A stretch of 64,000 bases of DNA from Aliishimia ponticola (lineage in GTDB: Bacteria > Pseudomonadota > Alphaproteobacteria > Rhodobacterales > Rhodobacteraceae): NCBI RefSeq assembly GCF_004803475.1, contig NZ_SRKY01000001.1:1240001-1304000 (forward strand), read 5' to 3'. Numbering within the stretch: the stretch's first letter is position 1; every line of letters starts with the position of its first letter. The notes below the pieces were generated by a model that had not been told where the DNA came from, made no database searches, and saw only the letters and a program-made list of their open reading frames with translations. The translations under genes and the position numbers were made by a program. Of the stretch, positions 17,773 to 26,110 are shown one piece after another.

Positions 17773-18654
17773 TCATCCCTTCACCGCCCCGGCGGTCAGG
17801 CCGCTGACGATCTGGCGCTGGAAGAACAGGATCAGCACGAAAAGCGGCGCCGTGGCGGACACCACCGCCGCCACGGCGAACATCACGTTGCCTTCGACCT
17901 GCGTCGAGCCAAGGAAGCTGTTGATCGCGGGGATGATCGTCTCGTTCTGGGTCGAGAGCAGCATCGCCGTCACGGCAAAATCGTTATAGGCAAGCAGAAA
18001 GCTGAACAGCCCCGTGGTGATCACGCCGGGCCACATCACCGGGATGATCACGTGCCGGAACGCCTGAAAGCGGGTACAGCCATCGACCATGGCGCTTTCG
18101 TCCATGTCCTTGGGAATATTCAGGAAGAACGAATGCAGCATCCACAGCGTGAAGGGCTGGTTGATCGCCACCAGCACGATGATCGTGGTCGGCAGGATGC
18201 CCCAGACATTCCATTCGAAGAAGGGCAGCAAATAGCCGGAGACCAGCGTGATATGCGGCATCGCCCGGAACACCAGCGCCGCCATCAGCAACCAGAACGC
18301 ATAGCGTTTGCCGGATCGCGCCAGCGCATAGCCGCCCAGCGTCCCGAAGGTCAGCGAGATGACAACAGTGAAGAAAACCACGATGCAGGTATTGAGCGCC
18401 GCGCGCCAGAATTCCTCTTGCACCCATGCGCCGTAATAGCCCTGTCCGGTAAAGGCACTGCCGGTTTCGCGGATGGTGTTGGTTCCGCTGAGCGCGTTCT
18501 GCCAGTTGGCCTTGGAAAAGAAATCCGCCTGCACCTTGAAGCTGCCCCACAGCGTCCAAAGGAACGGGAACGCCGCGATGATCAGCCATAGCGCCACCAG
18601 CGCGAAGGACACGATCTTGAGCGTGGTGATGCGGTTATCTGCCAGCGTTGTCAT
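17773..18654 (-). CDS. Sugar-type ABC transporter permease (MalG-like)
   Basis: A 293-residue inner-membrane protein with six predicted helices and the EAA loop DESAMVDGCTRFQAFRHVIIP that docks to the ATPase. The end ...QRQIVSGLTAGAVKG is the usual C-terminus of MalG-type permeases. It follows the partner permease gene by 16 bases. Confidence 0.93.
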   Translation of the reverse strand: MTTLADNRITTLKIVSFALVALWLIIAAFPFLWTLWGSFKVQADFFSKANWQNALSGTNTIRETGSAFTGQGYYGAWVQEEFWRAALNTCIVVFFTVVISLTFGTLGGYALARSGKRYAFWLLMAALVFRAMPHITLVSGYLLPFFEWNVWGILPTTIIVLVAINQPFTLWMLHSFFLNIPKDMDESAMVDGCTRFQAFRHVIIPVMWPGVITTGLFSFLLAYNDFAVTAMLLSTQNETIIPAINSFLGSTQVEGNVMFAVAAVVSATAPLFVLILFFQRQIVSGLTAGAVKG

Positions 18655-18670
18655 GCCTGCCGTCTCCTTT

Positions 18671-19702
18671 TCAATGCGCTTTGCGGCTGAAATCGCGCCA
18701 TGTGCGGATCAGCACCGGCGTCAGCAGGACGACGACCCCTGCGATGGTCATCATCGACGTCGCGGCGGCAGAGCCATAAAGCGGGTTCCCGCTTTCGCGC
18801 AGGTCATTGTAGATAATGATCGAGAGCGAGGTCGCATGTGCCTGTGCCTGAAAGCTGATGATCGGCTCGAAGACGCGGAAATTGTCCATCAGCAGCATCA
18901 GCGTGACGAAGGCCATCAGCGGCATCAGATGCGGCACGACCACGTGGCGGACCCGCTGCCACCGTGTGGCCCCATCGATCATCGCGGCCTCAAGCGTGTC
19001 TTCGGGCACGGTTTGCAGCCCGGCATAGAAGGTGATGAAGCTGAACGGCAGCGTGTGCCAGATTCCGTAGACCATCAGCATGATCCAGGTCAGCGTGGCC
19101 GACGCCTTGAGGCTGAGCGTCGGATCGCCCGTCAGCCATTGCAGCGTCGCCCCAAGGATGCCATCGCTATCGACCATCCAGAACAGGATCAAAGAGCCGA
19201 CCAGCGGAGTCACAAGGAAGGGCAGCAGCGACACGAAGATCGCCGGTCCCTTGATCATGCGCGGCAGGTTGTTGACGCCAATCGCGATGGCCAGCCCCAG
19301 TGCGATGACCAGCGGCGTGACCACGGCGGTATAGGTCAGCGTGAAAATCAGCGCGCGGTAGAAGCGCAGGTTGTAGATGCGGTCGAAGAAGTCGCCGAAA
19401 CTCTCGGTCGTGCGCCACGCCTCGCCCACTTCGGCAAAGGCCAGATGCGCGCGGTTGGTATAGGTGCTCAGCCCGTTGAACCGCCCAAGGGGCCGTTCCT
19501 CGCGCAGCGCCTCTGTCGCCTCGGTATCCACCGACGTCGTTTCGCGGCACCCGAACGGTCCGCAGCTTTCGGACACCACCAGAACCTGCTCATGTTCGAT
19601 ATGCAGCGATTGCACAAAGACCGAAGCGATGGGAAGCGCGATGAACAGCAGCATGGCGCTGAGCGTCGGCAGGATAAACCAGAAGAATGTGCGGTTTTTC
19701 AT
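18671..19702 (-). CDS. Sugar-type ABC transporter permease (MalF-like)
   Basis: A 343-residue inner-membrane protein with the EAA loop DTLEAAMIDGATRWQRVRHVVVP. It has a larger periplasmic insert than usual after the first helix (about residues 35-95), which includes a cysteine pair near CGPFGCRETTS, possibly a disulfide. Works with the MalG-like permease, the binding protein and the ATPase of this operon. Confidence 0.92.
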   Translation of the reverse strand: MKNRTFFWFILPTLSAMLLFIALPIASVFVQSLHIEHEQVLVVSESCGPFGCRETTSVDTEATEALREERPLGRFNGLSTYTNRAHLAFAEVGEAWRTTESFGDFFDRIYNLRFYRALIFTLTYTAVVTPLVIALGLAIAIGVNNLPRMIKGPAIFVSLLPFLVTPLVGSLILFWMVDSDGILGATLQWLTGDPTLSLKASATLTWIMLMVYGIWHTLPFSFITFYAGLQTVPEDTLEAAMIDGATRWQRVRHVVVPHLMPLMAFVTLMLLMDNFRVFEPIISFQAQAHATSLSIIIYNDLRESGNPLYGSAAATSMMTIAGVVVLLTPVLIRTWRDFSRKAH

Positions 19703-19729
19703 GGCTCTGCGCCTCGGGTTGAAGGTGGG

Positions 19730-19758
19730 TTCGGGGGCCCGGCCAGCAGGCCCCCGAA
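19730..19758 (-). terminator. Strong hairpin after the sugar-type binding-protein gene
   Basis: TTCGGGGGCC and GGCCCCCGAA form a perfect ten-pair stem with a nine-base loop, directly after the binding-protein stop and before the permease start. There is no U-tract. It probably raises binding-protein message over permease message by partial termination or 3' protection. Confidence 0.6.
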
Positions 19759-19763
19759 GGTCG

Positions 19764-21008
19764 TCACTTGAGGAAGCCCGCTTCCTTCGCGGCGGTCATA
19801 TAGGCCGCCTCGACATCCGCCAGCGCCTGATCCGCGCTTTCGTCGCCCTTGAAGTAATCGACCAGCTCCGCGCCCAGCGCGTTATGCATCTGGTTGATGT
19901 AGGGGATCATCGGATAGGGCTTTGCGCCGCCTGCCGCCGTGGCGGACACACCCGCCGCCGCCGGGCCGGGCTTGTAGCCTTCAAGCAGCCAGATCGCGTC
20001 GTCGTTATGTTCGGCGACCATGTCGGATGTCATGGCGCTGACCAGCGCGGCAAAGGTCGCTTCGGCCTCTTCATCGCTGATATTGGCCGCGATGGTGATA
20101 CCGTCCCACCACAGCGTTGCCGCCGGGGTAGAGCCGTCGCCCGCTGTCGGTGCTGCCGCCAGAACGGTTCCGCCGCGTACCGCGTCGGTCGCGCCCTCGT
20201 CATCAAGGATTGCGCCGCCGCGCGACCCCCACATGATGCCCAGGGCCGCCTGCCCCGCTTCCCATGCCGCCTGAGTCTCGTTCGAGGCCATGGTCAGGTA
20301 GTCGGGGTTGGCATATTCAGCCAGCCGCTTGATGTCGGCCAGCGCCGCGCGGGCCTTGTCATTGTTGATCGCCGGTTCGGCAGAGCCGGGCGCGAAGAAT
20401 TCACCGCCATGCGCCAGATAGAAGAGGTTGAACACCTCGCCCACATTCCAGCCGACCTGCATGTTCATCACCAGCGGGTATTCCATGATCCCGGCGGCGC
20501 GGATTTTCTCGGCGGCGGCGACGACCTCATCGACCGTGGCAGGGATTCCTTCGACACCGGCTTCGGCCAGAATATCCTCGCGCACGAACAGGTGCTGCGA
20601 ATTCGCCATGAAGGCCACCGCCATTACATTGCCGTCGATGGTGATCAATTGGTTCGGCTTGATATTGGCGCCGTATTTTTCCACCAGATCGTTCAGCGGA
20701 CGCACCAGCCCGTCATTCATCAACTGCGTCAGCGTCGCATTGGCCACGATCACGCTGGAATATTCCGCCGGGTTGGGTGTCAGCGCCTGGTTCATGAAGT
20801 CGCGCGTATTGTCCTTGAGGCTGATGACGAACTCGCTGGCCGATGCGGCGCAGTTGTCCTGCGCGGTGCCGGACAGGGCCTGAATGGCCGGGAAGTCACT
20901 TCCAAGGACACGGATGGATTGGCCGTTCGGGCCGCAATCGGCAGCATAGGCCGCCGATCCCAACAAAGCCGCCGTCGCGCCGGCGAGGGCAAATTTCTTC
21001 AGAAACAT
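19764..21008 (-). CDS. ABC transporter solute-binding protein, family 1
   Basis: A 414-residue periplasmic protein with a Sec signal peptide (MFLKKFALAGATAALLGSAAYA, cleavage before DCGPNG). The mature part fits the extracellular solute-binding family 1 used for sugars, polyols and related compounds. Start at 21008 has GGGAGA upstream. In the operon with two MalFG-like permeases and a MalK-like ATPase. Ligand unknown. Confidence 0.88.
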   Translation of the reverse strand: MFLKKFALAGATAALLGSAAYAADCGPNGQSIRVLGSDFPAIQALSGTAQDNCAASASEFVISLKDNTRDFMNQALTPNPAEYSSVIVANATLTQLMNDGLVRPLNDLVEKYGANIKPNQLITIDGNVMAVAFMANSQHLFVREDILAEAGVEGIPATVDEVVAAAEKIRAAGIMEYPLVMNMQVGWNVGEVFNLFYLAHGGEFFAPGSAEPAINNDKARAALADIKRLAEYANPDYLTMASNETQAAWEAGQAALGIMWGSRGGAILDDEGATDAVRGGTVLAAAPTAGDGSTPAATLWWDGITIAANISDEEAEATFAALVSAMTSDMVAEHNDDAIWLLEGYKPGPAAAGVSATAAGGAKPYPMIPYINQMHNALGAELVDYFKGDESADQALADVEAAYMTAAKEAGFLK

Positions 21009-21036
21009 GTGTATCTCCCTGTGTTTCCGTTGGTTC

Positions 21037-21061
21037 GGATGCGCCTTGCAATCACGCATCC
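21037..21061 (-). other. Hairpin in the leader of the binding-protein gene
   Basis: GGATGCG and CGCATCC form a perfect seven-pair stem with an eleven-base loop in the 85-base gap between the ATPase and binding-protein genes. It lies about 30 bases upstream of the binding-protein start and could stabilise a processed message. Confidence 0.4.
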
Positions 21062-21093
21062 CTTTATTGCGCCGGGCCAAGGCCCCGCGGGTT

Positions 21094-22155
21094 TCATGAG
21101 GCGTCTTGCGCCTCAATTCGTGCACCGGTCTGGCCGTCGAACATGTGGCAAATCCCGGCGGGCACAGAGATGGAGACCGCATCCCCAATCTCGGCCCTGA
21201 AGCTTTTGTCTGCGCGCACATTGACCAAGGTTTGTCCGATCCGAACCGTGACCATCGTCGCGTCACCCAGCAGTTCGAGCGAATAGATCGGCGCGTTGAT
21301 ATGGCCGCCGAACTCCACCACGCTGGCATCTTCCGCGCGGTAGCCCAGCGTGGCCGCGCCGTCGGGCGCGCTCAGGCCGGAAATCTCTACGCCCGGCGCG
21401 GTAAAGACCCCCGCCCGCACCTGCCCTTCGATCAGGTTCATTGCCGGATTGCCGATAAAACCCGCCACGAAGGTATTGGCCGGACGGTCATAAATCTCGG
21501 TCGGGTTGCCGACCTGTTGCACCACGCCCTTTTCCATGACCACCACGCGATCCGCGAGGGTCATCGCCTCGATCTGGTCATGGGTCACATAGATCGTCGT
21601 GACCGCCAATTCGTGGCTGAGGTTCTTGATCTGCGCCCGCGTCGATACCCGCAGCTTGGCATCGAGGTTCGACAGCGGCTCATCCATCAGAAAGACATTC
21701 GGCTCGCGCACGATGGCGCGCGCAAGGGCGACGCGCTGGCGCTGGCCGCCCGACAATTCCGCCGGCTTGCGGTGCAGGAAGTCGTCCAGTTCCACCATGG
21801 CAGACGCCCGGCGCACTTTCTCGTCATGCAGCTTGGGGTCGATCCCGCGTACTTTCAGCGGAAAGCGGATGTTCTCGTAGACATTCATGTTCGGATAAAG
21901 CGCATAGCTCTGGAACACCATGGCCACATCGCGGTCCTTCGGCTCCATCCCGTTGACCACGGTGCCGTCAATCAGGATGTCGCCATTGCTGGCATCCTCC
22001 AGCCCCGCGATCATGCGCATCGTCGTGGTCTTGCCGCAGCCCGACGGACCCAAGAGGACCAGAAACTCTTTGTCCGGGATCGTCAGATTGAAATCGTGGA
22101 CCCCGACAAAGTCGCCCCACCGCTTTCCAACATTTCGCAATTCGATCTGCGCCAT
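21094..22155 (-). CDS. ABC transporter ATPase (MalK/UgpC type)
   Basis: A 353-residue ATPase: Walker A GPSGCGKTT, signature LSGGQRQR, Walker [13 protein letters not shown], switch His in VTHDQIEAM, then a C-terminal OB-fold regulatory domain (about 240-350). It is the first gene of the long minus-strand operon, next to the divergent promoter with the LacI-type palindromes. Confidence 0.93.
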   Translation of the reverse strand: MAQIELRNVGKRWGDFVGVHDFNLTIPDKEFLVLLGPSGCGKTTTMRMIAGLEDASNGDILIDGTVVNGMEPKDRDVAMVFQSYALYPNMNVYENIRFPLKVRGIDPKLHDEKVRRASAMVELDDFLHRKPAELSGGQRQRVALARAIVREPNVFLMDEPLSNLDAKLRVSTRAQIKNLSHELAVTTIYVTHDQIEAMTLADRVVVMEKGVVQQVGNPTEIYDRPANTFVAGFIGNPAMNLIEGQVRAGVFTAPGVEISGLSAPDGAATLGYRAEDASVVEFGGHINAPIYSLELLGDATMVTVRIGQTLVNVRADKSFRAEIGDAVSISVPAGICHMFDGQTGARIEAQDAS

Positions 22156-22174
22156 TCGCTTTTCGCCCCGGACT

Positions 22175-22190
22175 TTGCATACGCTTGCAA
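22175..22190. promoter_or_regulatory. LacI-type operator 1
   Basis: TTGCATACGCTTGCAA is a 16-base imperfect palindrome with central CG, the usual LacI-family form; arms TTGCA/TGCAA are perfect. It lies 20 bases upstream of the ATPase start on the minus strand. Half-site TTGCATAC is identical to one half of the site at 22231. The LacI protein at 12900-13949 is the likely binder. Confidence 0.62.
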
Positions 22191-22230
22191 TGCAGCCTAA
22201 TCACTGGTTGCATCCTCGGGCAAGATATTT

Positions 22231-22246
22231 CTGAATACGTATGCAA
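22231..22246. promoter_or_regulatory. LacI-type operator 2
   Basis: CTGAATACGTATGCAA has a central CG and a right half (GTATGCAA) that is the exact complement of the left half of operator 1. The centres of the two sites are 56 bases apart, suitable for looping between the two divergent promoters. Confidence 0.58.
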
Positions 22247-22315
22247 ATCGGGAAACGAATCCGCCCCAACCTGCGTGAAACCAACCGCTAAAACCAAATC
22301 AAGGCGCTGAAAAAA

Positions 22316-23323
22316 ATGACGAATTTCCAAGCTGAAAAAATGGTCGTCCGTGAGTTTTACCAGGCGCTGGACGCCGCCGACCCGCGGCACATCCCGGCGG
22401 TGATGACCCGTTATTGCGCCGAAGACCTGCTGTGGCAGGGGTATCACCCCTTCAATGAGCTGCACGGAATCGACGCCGTCGCCACCCGATTCTGGCAGCC
22501 CTTGCGCACCAGCGTGACCCGGATTCAACGACGGCTCGACATCTTTTTTGCCGGGCGCAACATGCTGGAGGACACCGGCGGTATCTGGGTCGCGTCGATG
22601 GGGCATCTCATGGGCCTGTTCGATGCGCCATGGCTCGGCATCCCGGCGACGCGGCGCATGGCGTTTTTGCGCTATTGCGCGTTTCACCGGGTGGAGGATG
22701 GCAAGATCACCCGCACCGCGATGTATTTCGACCTGCCGCATCTGATGGTTCAGGCCGGGCTTCAGCCCTTCCCGCCGCAAACCGGCGCGCATCTCGTGCA
22801 GCCCGGTCCCCTGACCCATGACGGGTTGCTGTTCGACGCACATCCCGCCGGCGAAGGGGAACATACCCTGGCCACGATCAACGCAATGATCATGGACCTT
22901 GGACAGTGGAAGCTGGGCCTGCCCCTGACCGAAGAACTGGCGCGGACCTGGAATGATGACATGATCTGGTGGGGGCCTGCGGGGATCGGATCGACCTACA
23001 CGATCGACCGCTATGCAGAGCAACACTCCGCCCCCTTCCGCGCAGGCTTCGCCGACCGCTCCCCCACACGGCACCAATGCCGCATGGCCGAAGGAAATTA
23101 CGGCGGCTTCTTTGGCTGGCCCAATTTCACCACCCGCCCGACTGGTGGTTTCATGGGGATGCCCGGCACCGACAAGGCGGGAGAGTTCCGCGTGATCGAT
23201 CTGTATCGCCGCGCGGGCGACAAGCTGGCGGAAAACTGGGTGTTCATCGATCTGCTGCATTTTTGGAACCAGCAGGGCGTCGACATTCTGGCGCGCACCA
23301 TCGGCGAAACCACCGCAATTTAG
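22316..23323 (+). CDS. SnoaL-like (NTF2-fold) protein 4, two tandem domains
   Basis: A 335-residue protein with two NTF2-like domains, divergent from the transporter operon but sharing its operator region. It resembles SnoaL 2: WWGPAGIGS, GWPNFTTRPTGGFMG, and the C-terminal ENWVFIDLLHFWNQQGVDIL. The ribosome site AAGGCG lies upstream of the ATG. It probably belongs to the same pathway as the minus-strand operon. Function unknown. Confidence 0.75.
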   Translation: MTNFQAEKMVVREFYQALDAADPRHIPAVMTRYCAEDLLWQGYHPFNELHGIDAVATRFWQPLRTSVTRIQRRLDIFFAGRNMLEDTGGIWVASMGHLMGLFDAPWLGIPATRRMAFLRYCAFHRVEDGKITRTAMYFDLPHLMVQAGLQPFPPQTGAHLVQPGPLTHDGLLFDAHPAGEGEHTLATINAMIMDLGQWKLGLPLTEELARTWNDDMIWWGPAGIGSTYTIDRYAEQHSAPFRAGFADRSPTRHQCRMAEGNYGGFFGWPNFTTRPTGGFMGMPGTDKAGEFRVIDLYRRAGDKLAENWVFIDLLHFWNQQGVDILARTIGETTAI

Positions 23324-23360
23324 CCCCCAAGGCACGCACGCGCGGCGGCTGCGCCCGCAA

Positions 23361-23374
23361 CTATGCTATCATAG
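23361..23374. promoter_or_regulatory. Small inverted repeat CTATG-N4-CATAG
   Basis: Five-base arms around CTAT in the gap after SnoaL 4. It might be an operator half of the following peptide-transport promoter region or chance; kept only because the same gap holds two further palindromes. Confidence 0.25.
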
Positions 23375-23379
23375 CTGGA

Positions 23380-23400
23380 AAGGCAGGCAGCCCCTGCCTT
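23380..23400 (+). terminator. Hairpin after SnoaL 4
   Basis: AAGGCAGG and CCTGCCTT form a perfect eight-pair stem with loop CAGCC, 57 bases after the SnoaL 4 stop. No long T-run follows. Likely separates SnoaL 4 from the peptide-transport operon. Confidence 0.5.
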
Positions 23401-23403
23401 CGT

Positions 23404-23416
23404 GTATACTGTATAC
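23404..23416. promoter_or_regulatory. GntR-type operator candidate before the peptide-transport operon
   Basis: GTATACTGTATAC is a 13-base palindrome around one central base, extended on both sides by partly matching TTCG/CGAA. Palindromes of GTATAC are typical of FadR/VanR-type GntR regulators. It ends ten bases before a TTGACT -35-like box. No GntR gene is in the window, so the regulator would be encoded elsewhere. Confidence 0.5.
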
Positions 23417-23426
23417 GAACAAATTG

Positions 23427-23455
23427 TTGACTCAACCATTACGGGCTTCAATAGT
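23427..23455 (+). promoter_or_regulatory. Promoter candidate of the peptide-transport operon
   Basis: TTGACT at 23427-23432, then 17 bases, then AATAGT at 23450-23455 as a weak -10. The palindrome at 23404-23416 lies just upstream. Confidence 0.35.
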
Positions 23456-23504
23456 TTTCACGTCGGACTTGTCCGCAATAAAATTATAACAGGGAGACTA
23501 TAGA

Positions 23505-25100
23505 ATGTTGCATTTCGTTCGCCGCCGCTTCCTCGCCGGTGCGGTTTCAGCCTTGGTTCTCGGGCTGGGTTTTCAGACCGTGGCCGGGTCTGCCCACGCA
23601 GAAACCACGTTGCGGGCCGTTCCCCATTCCGGGCTGAAGATCCTCGACCCGATCTGGACCACCGCCTATATCTCGCGCAATCACGGGTATATGGTGTATG
23701 ACACGCTTTTCGCACTGGATGCGGATGGCAATGTGCAGCCACAAATGGTCGACACGGTGACGACCTCTGACGATGGGCTGACCGTGACGATGACCCTGCG
23801 CGATGGCCTGTCCTGGCATGATGGCGCGCCCGTCACCGCGACCGATTGCGTTGCTTCGATCAACCGCTGGGGATCGAAAGACGCGATGGGGCAAAAGATG
23901 ATGAGCTTCGTCGACACGCTTGAGGCGACCGATGACAAGACCATTACCTTCAAGTTGAACGCTCCGACGGGTCTTGTCACGCTGGCGCTGGCCAAGCCCA
24001 GTTCCAACGTGCCCTTCATGATGCCCGAGCGGGTCGCGATGACGCCCTCTTCGGAACAGATTTCCGAGTTCATCGGCTCCGGCCCCTTCGTTTTCAACGA
24101 CGCCGAATGGGAACCGGGCGCCAAGGTGGTCTATGAGAAATTCGATGCCTATGTGCCGCGGTCCGAACCGGCATCGGCGCTGGCCGGTGGCAAGATCGCC
24201 AAGGTGGACCGGGTCGAATGGATACCGATCCGCGATCACCAGCAGGCCGTCAATGCGCTTAAGGCGGGCGAGATCGACTATATCGAATCCGCGCCCCATG
24301 ACCTGTTGCCGCTGTTGACCGGGGACGAGAATATCGACCTTGTGGACATCAACTCGGCCGGGAACCAATATACGTTCCGGTTCAACATCCTGCATCCGCC
24401 CTTCGACGATCCGAAGATGCGTCAGGCGCTGCTCTATGCCTTCAACCAAGAGGATTTCCTGCAAGCGGTGATCGGCGATCCCGATTACTACCAGACCTGC
24501 AAGGCGATGTTCGGCTGCGGTATGCCGTTCGAAACCGTCGCGCATATGGATGGGCTGCTGGATTCAAACTTCGCCAAGGCGCGCGAGTTGATTGCCGAAT
24601 CCGGCTATGACGGCACACCCATCGTGCTGATGCATTCGACCGATTTGCAGGTGCTGACCAACCTTGCCCCGGTCGCCAAGGACCTGATGGAAGCGGTCGG
24701 CCTGAACGTCGACATGCAGTCGATGGATTGGCAGACCCTCGTGGCGCGGCGGTCCAAGCAGGACAAGCCGGAGGATGGCGGCTGGAATGCCTTCCTGACA
24801 TCATGGACGGCGGGCGACCTGTTCAACCCGGTGGCGATGGCCTTCCTGAACTCAAGCTGCGAAACCGCACTGTTCGGCTGGCCCTGCGATGACCAGATCG
24901 AAAAGCTACGCGACGATTTCGCGCGTGCGACCAGCCCCGATGATCAGATGAAGATCGTCGAAGCGGTTCAGGCCCGGTTCGTGGAATACCCCACGCATAT
25001 CCATCTGGGTCAATGGAAAGCACCGACAGCCGTGCGCAGCAATGTCTCTGGCGTGCTGGACACCGGCGCGGCCGTGTTCTGGAACATCGCCAAAGAGTGA
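23505..25100 (+). CDS. Peptide/nickel-type ABC transporter solute-binding protein (DppA family)
   Basis: A 531-residue periplasmic protein of binding-protein family 5. N-terminal signal with several arginines followed by a hydrophobic stretch and cleavage near AHA-ETTL. Family segments seen: LRDGLSWHDGAPVTATD and RFNILHPPFDDPKMRQALLYA. Such proteins bind peptides, but also glutathione, opines and other amides. The gene is followed by two permeases, a double ATPase and an M20 amidohydrolase, so the ligand is likely an amide or acylated amino acid. Confidence 0.9.
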   Translation: MLHFVRRRFLAGAVSALVLGLGFQTVAGSAHAETTLRAVPHSGLKILDPIWTTAYISRNHGYMVYDTLFALDADGNVQPQMVDTVTTSDDGLTVTMTLRDGLSWHDGAPVTATDCVASINRWGSKDAMGQKMMSFVDTLEATDDKTITFKLNAPTGLVTLALAKPSSNVPFMMPERVAMTPSSEQISEFIGSGPFVFNDAEWEPGAKVVYEKFDAYVPRSEPASALAGGKIAKVDRVEWIPIRDHQQAVNALKAGEIDYIESAPHDLLPLLTGDENIDLVDINSAGNQYTFRFNILHPPFDDPKMRQALLYAFNQEDFLQAVIGDPDYYQTCKAMFGCGMPFETVAHMDGLLDSNFAKARELIAESGYDGTPIVLMHSTDLQVLTNLAPVAKDLMEAVGLNVDMQSMDWQTLVARRSKQDKPEDGGWNAFLTSWTAGDLFNPVAMAFLNSSCETALFGWPCDDQIEKLRDDFARATSPDDQMKIVEAVQARFVEYPTHIHLGQWKAPTAVRSNVSGVLDTGAAVFWNIAKE

Positions 25101-25110
25101 TGCGCCCTTG

Positions 25111-25139
25111 GCCCGGCGGGCGCACTGGCTGCGCCGGGC
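25111..25139 (+). terminator. Hairpin after the peptide-type binding-protein gene
   Basis: GCCCGGCG and CGCCGGGC form a perfect eight-pair stem with a 13-base loop, ten bases after the binding-protein stop and before the first permease. No U-tract. Same placement as in the other four transporters of the window. Confidence 0.5.
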
Positions 25140-25168
25140 GACCCCCCTTCTCGACAAGGCTCTGAACC

Positions 25169-26110
25169 ATGGTTTCCTACCTGTTGCGGCGCATTCTGGC
25201 GACCATCCCGGTCATGCTGTTCGTGGCCGTGTTCATCTTTTTGCTGCTGCGCCTGACGCCGGGCGATCCGGCGACGATCATCGCCGGGGACTTCGCCAAT
25301 GAAACGCAAGTCGCTGAAATCCGCGAAAAACTGGGATTGGACGAACCAATGGTCACCCAGTTCTTTGTCTGGATCGGCAACATGGTGCAGGGCGATTTCG
25401 GCGAGAGCTTTTTCTACAAGAAACAGGTCAGCGATCTTATCGCGTCGCGCATCGAACCGACGCTGTCACTGTCGCTGCTGACCATCGTGCTGACGGTCAC
25501 GATCGCGGTGCCGATGGGCACGCTGGCCGCTTACAAGCAGGGAAGCTGGCTGGATCGCGGCATCATGGGCTTTTCCGTTCTGGGCTTTTCGCTGCCCGTC
25601 TTCGTGATCGGCTATGCGCTGATCTATCTCTTTTCGATCAAGCTGGGCTGGCTGCCGGTGCAGGGCTATCAACGCATCTCCGACGGGGTCGGCGGGTGGC
25701 TGCTGCGGTTGCTGCTGCCTTCGCTTGCGCTGGCGGTGATCTTCGTCGCCTTCATCGCGCGCATGACCCGCACCAGCGTTCTGGAAGTGCTGGGAGAGGA
25801 TTACATCCGCACCGCCCGCGCCAAGGGCCAGACCGAAACCCGCGTTCTGTTGCGCCACGCGCTGCGCAATGCCGCCGTGCCGATTGTCACCGTGATCGGG
25901 CTGGCCTTTGCCATTCTGATCGGTGGCGTGGTGGTCACGGAATCCGTTTTCACCCTGCCCGGCCTTGGCCTGCTGACCGTCGAAGCGGTGCTGGCAAGGG
26001 ACTTTCCCACCATTCAGGCCGTGATCCTGCTGTTTTCCTTCATCTACGTTTTGATCAACCTGATGATCGATGTCAGCTATACGCTGCTGGACCCGAGGAT
26101 ACGCTACTGA
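25169..26110 (+). CDS. Peptide-type ABC transporter permease (DppB family)
   Basis: A 313-residue inner-membrane protein with the DppB start (MVSYLLRRILATIPVML) and the family loop EDYIRTARAKGQTETRVLLRH that contacts the ATPase. Its stop overlaps the start of the next permease by one base (TGATG). Confidence 0.94.
   Translation: MVSYLLRRILATIPVMLFVAVFIFLLLRLTPGDPATIIAGDFANETQVAEIREKLGLDEPMVTQFFVWIGNMVQGDFGESFFYKKQVSDLIASRIEPTLSLSLLTIVLTVTIAVPMGTLAAYKQGSWLDRGIMGFSVLGFSLPVFVIGYALIYLFSIKLGWLPVQGYQRISDGVGGWLLRLLLPSLALAVIFVAFIARMTRTSVLEVLGEDYIRTARAKGQTETRVLLRHALRNAAVPIVTVIGLAFAILIGGVVVTESVFTLPGLGLLTVEAVLARDFPTIQAVILLFSFIYVLINLMIDVSYTLLDPRIRY

Noticed and set aside
22208-22223. Third LacI operator TTGCATCCTCGGGCAA between the two assigned sites
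   Set aside because: Only the outer four bases are symmetric and the centre is not CG.
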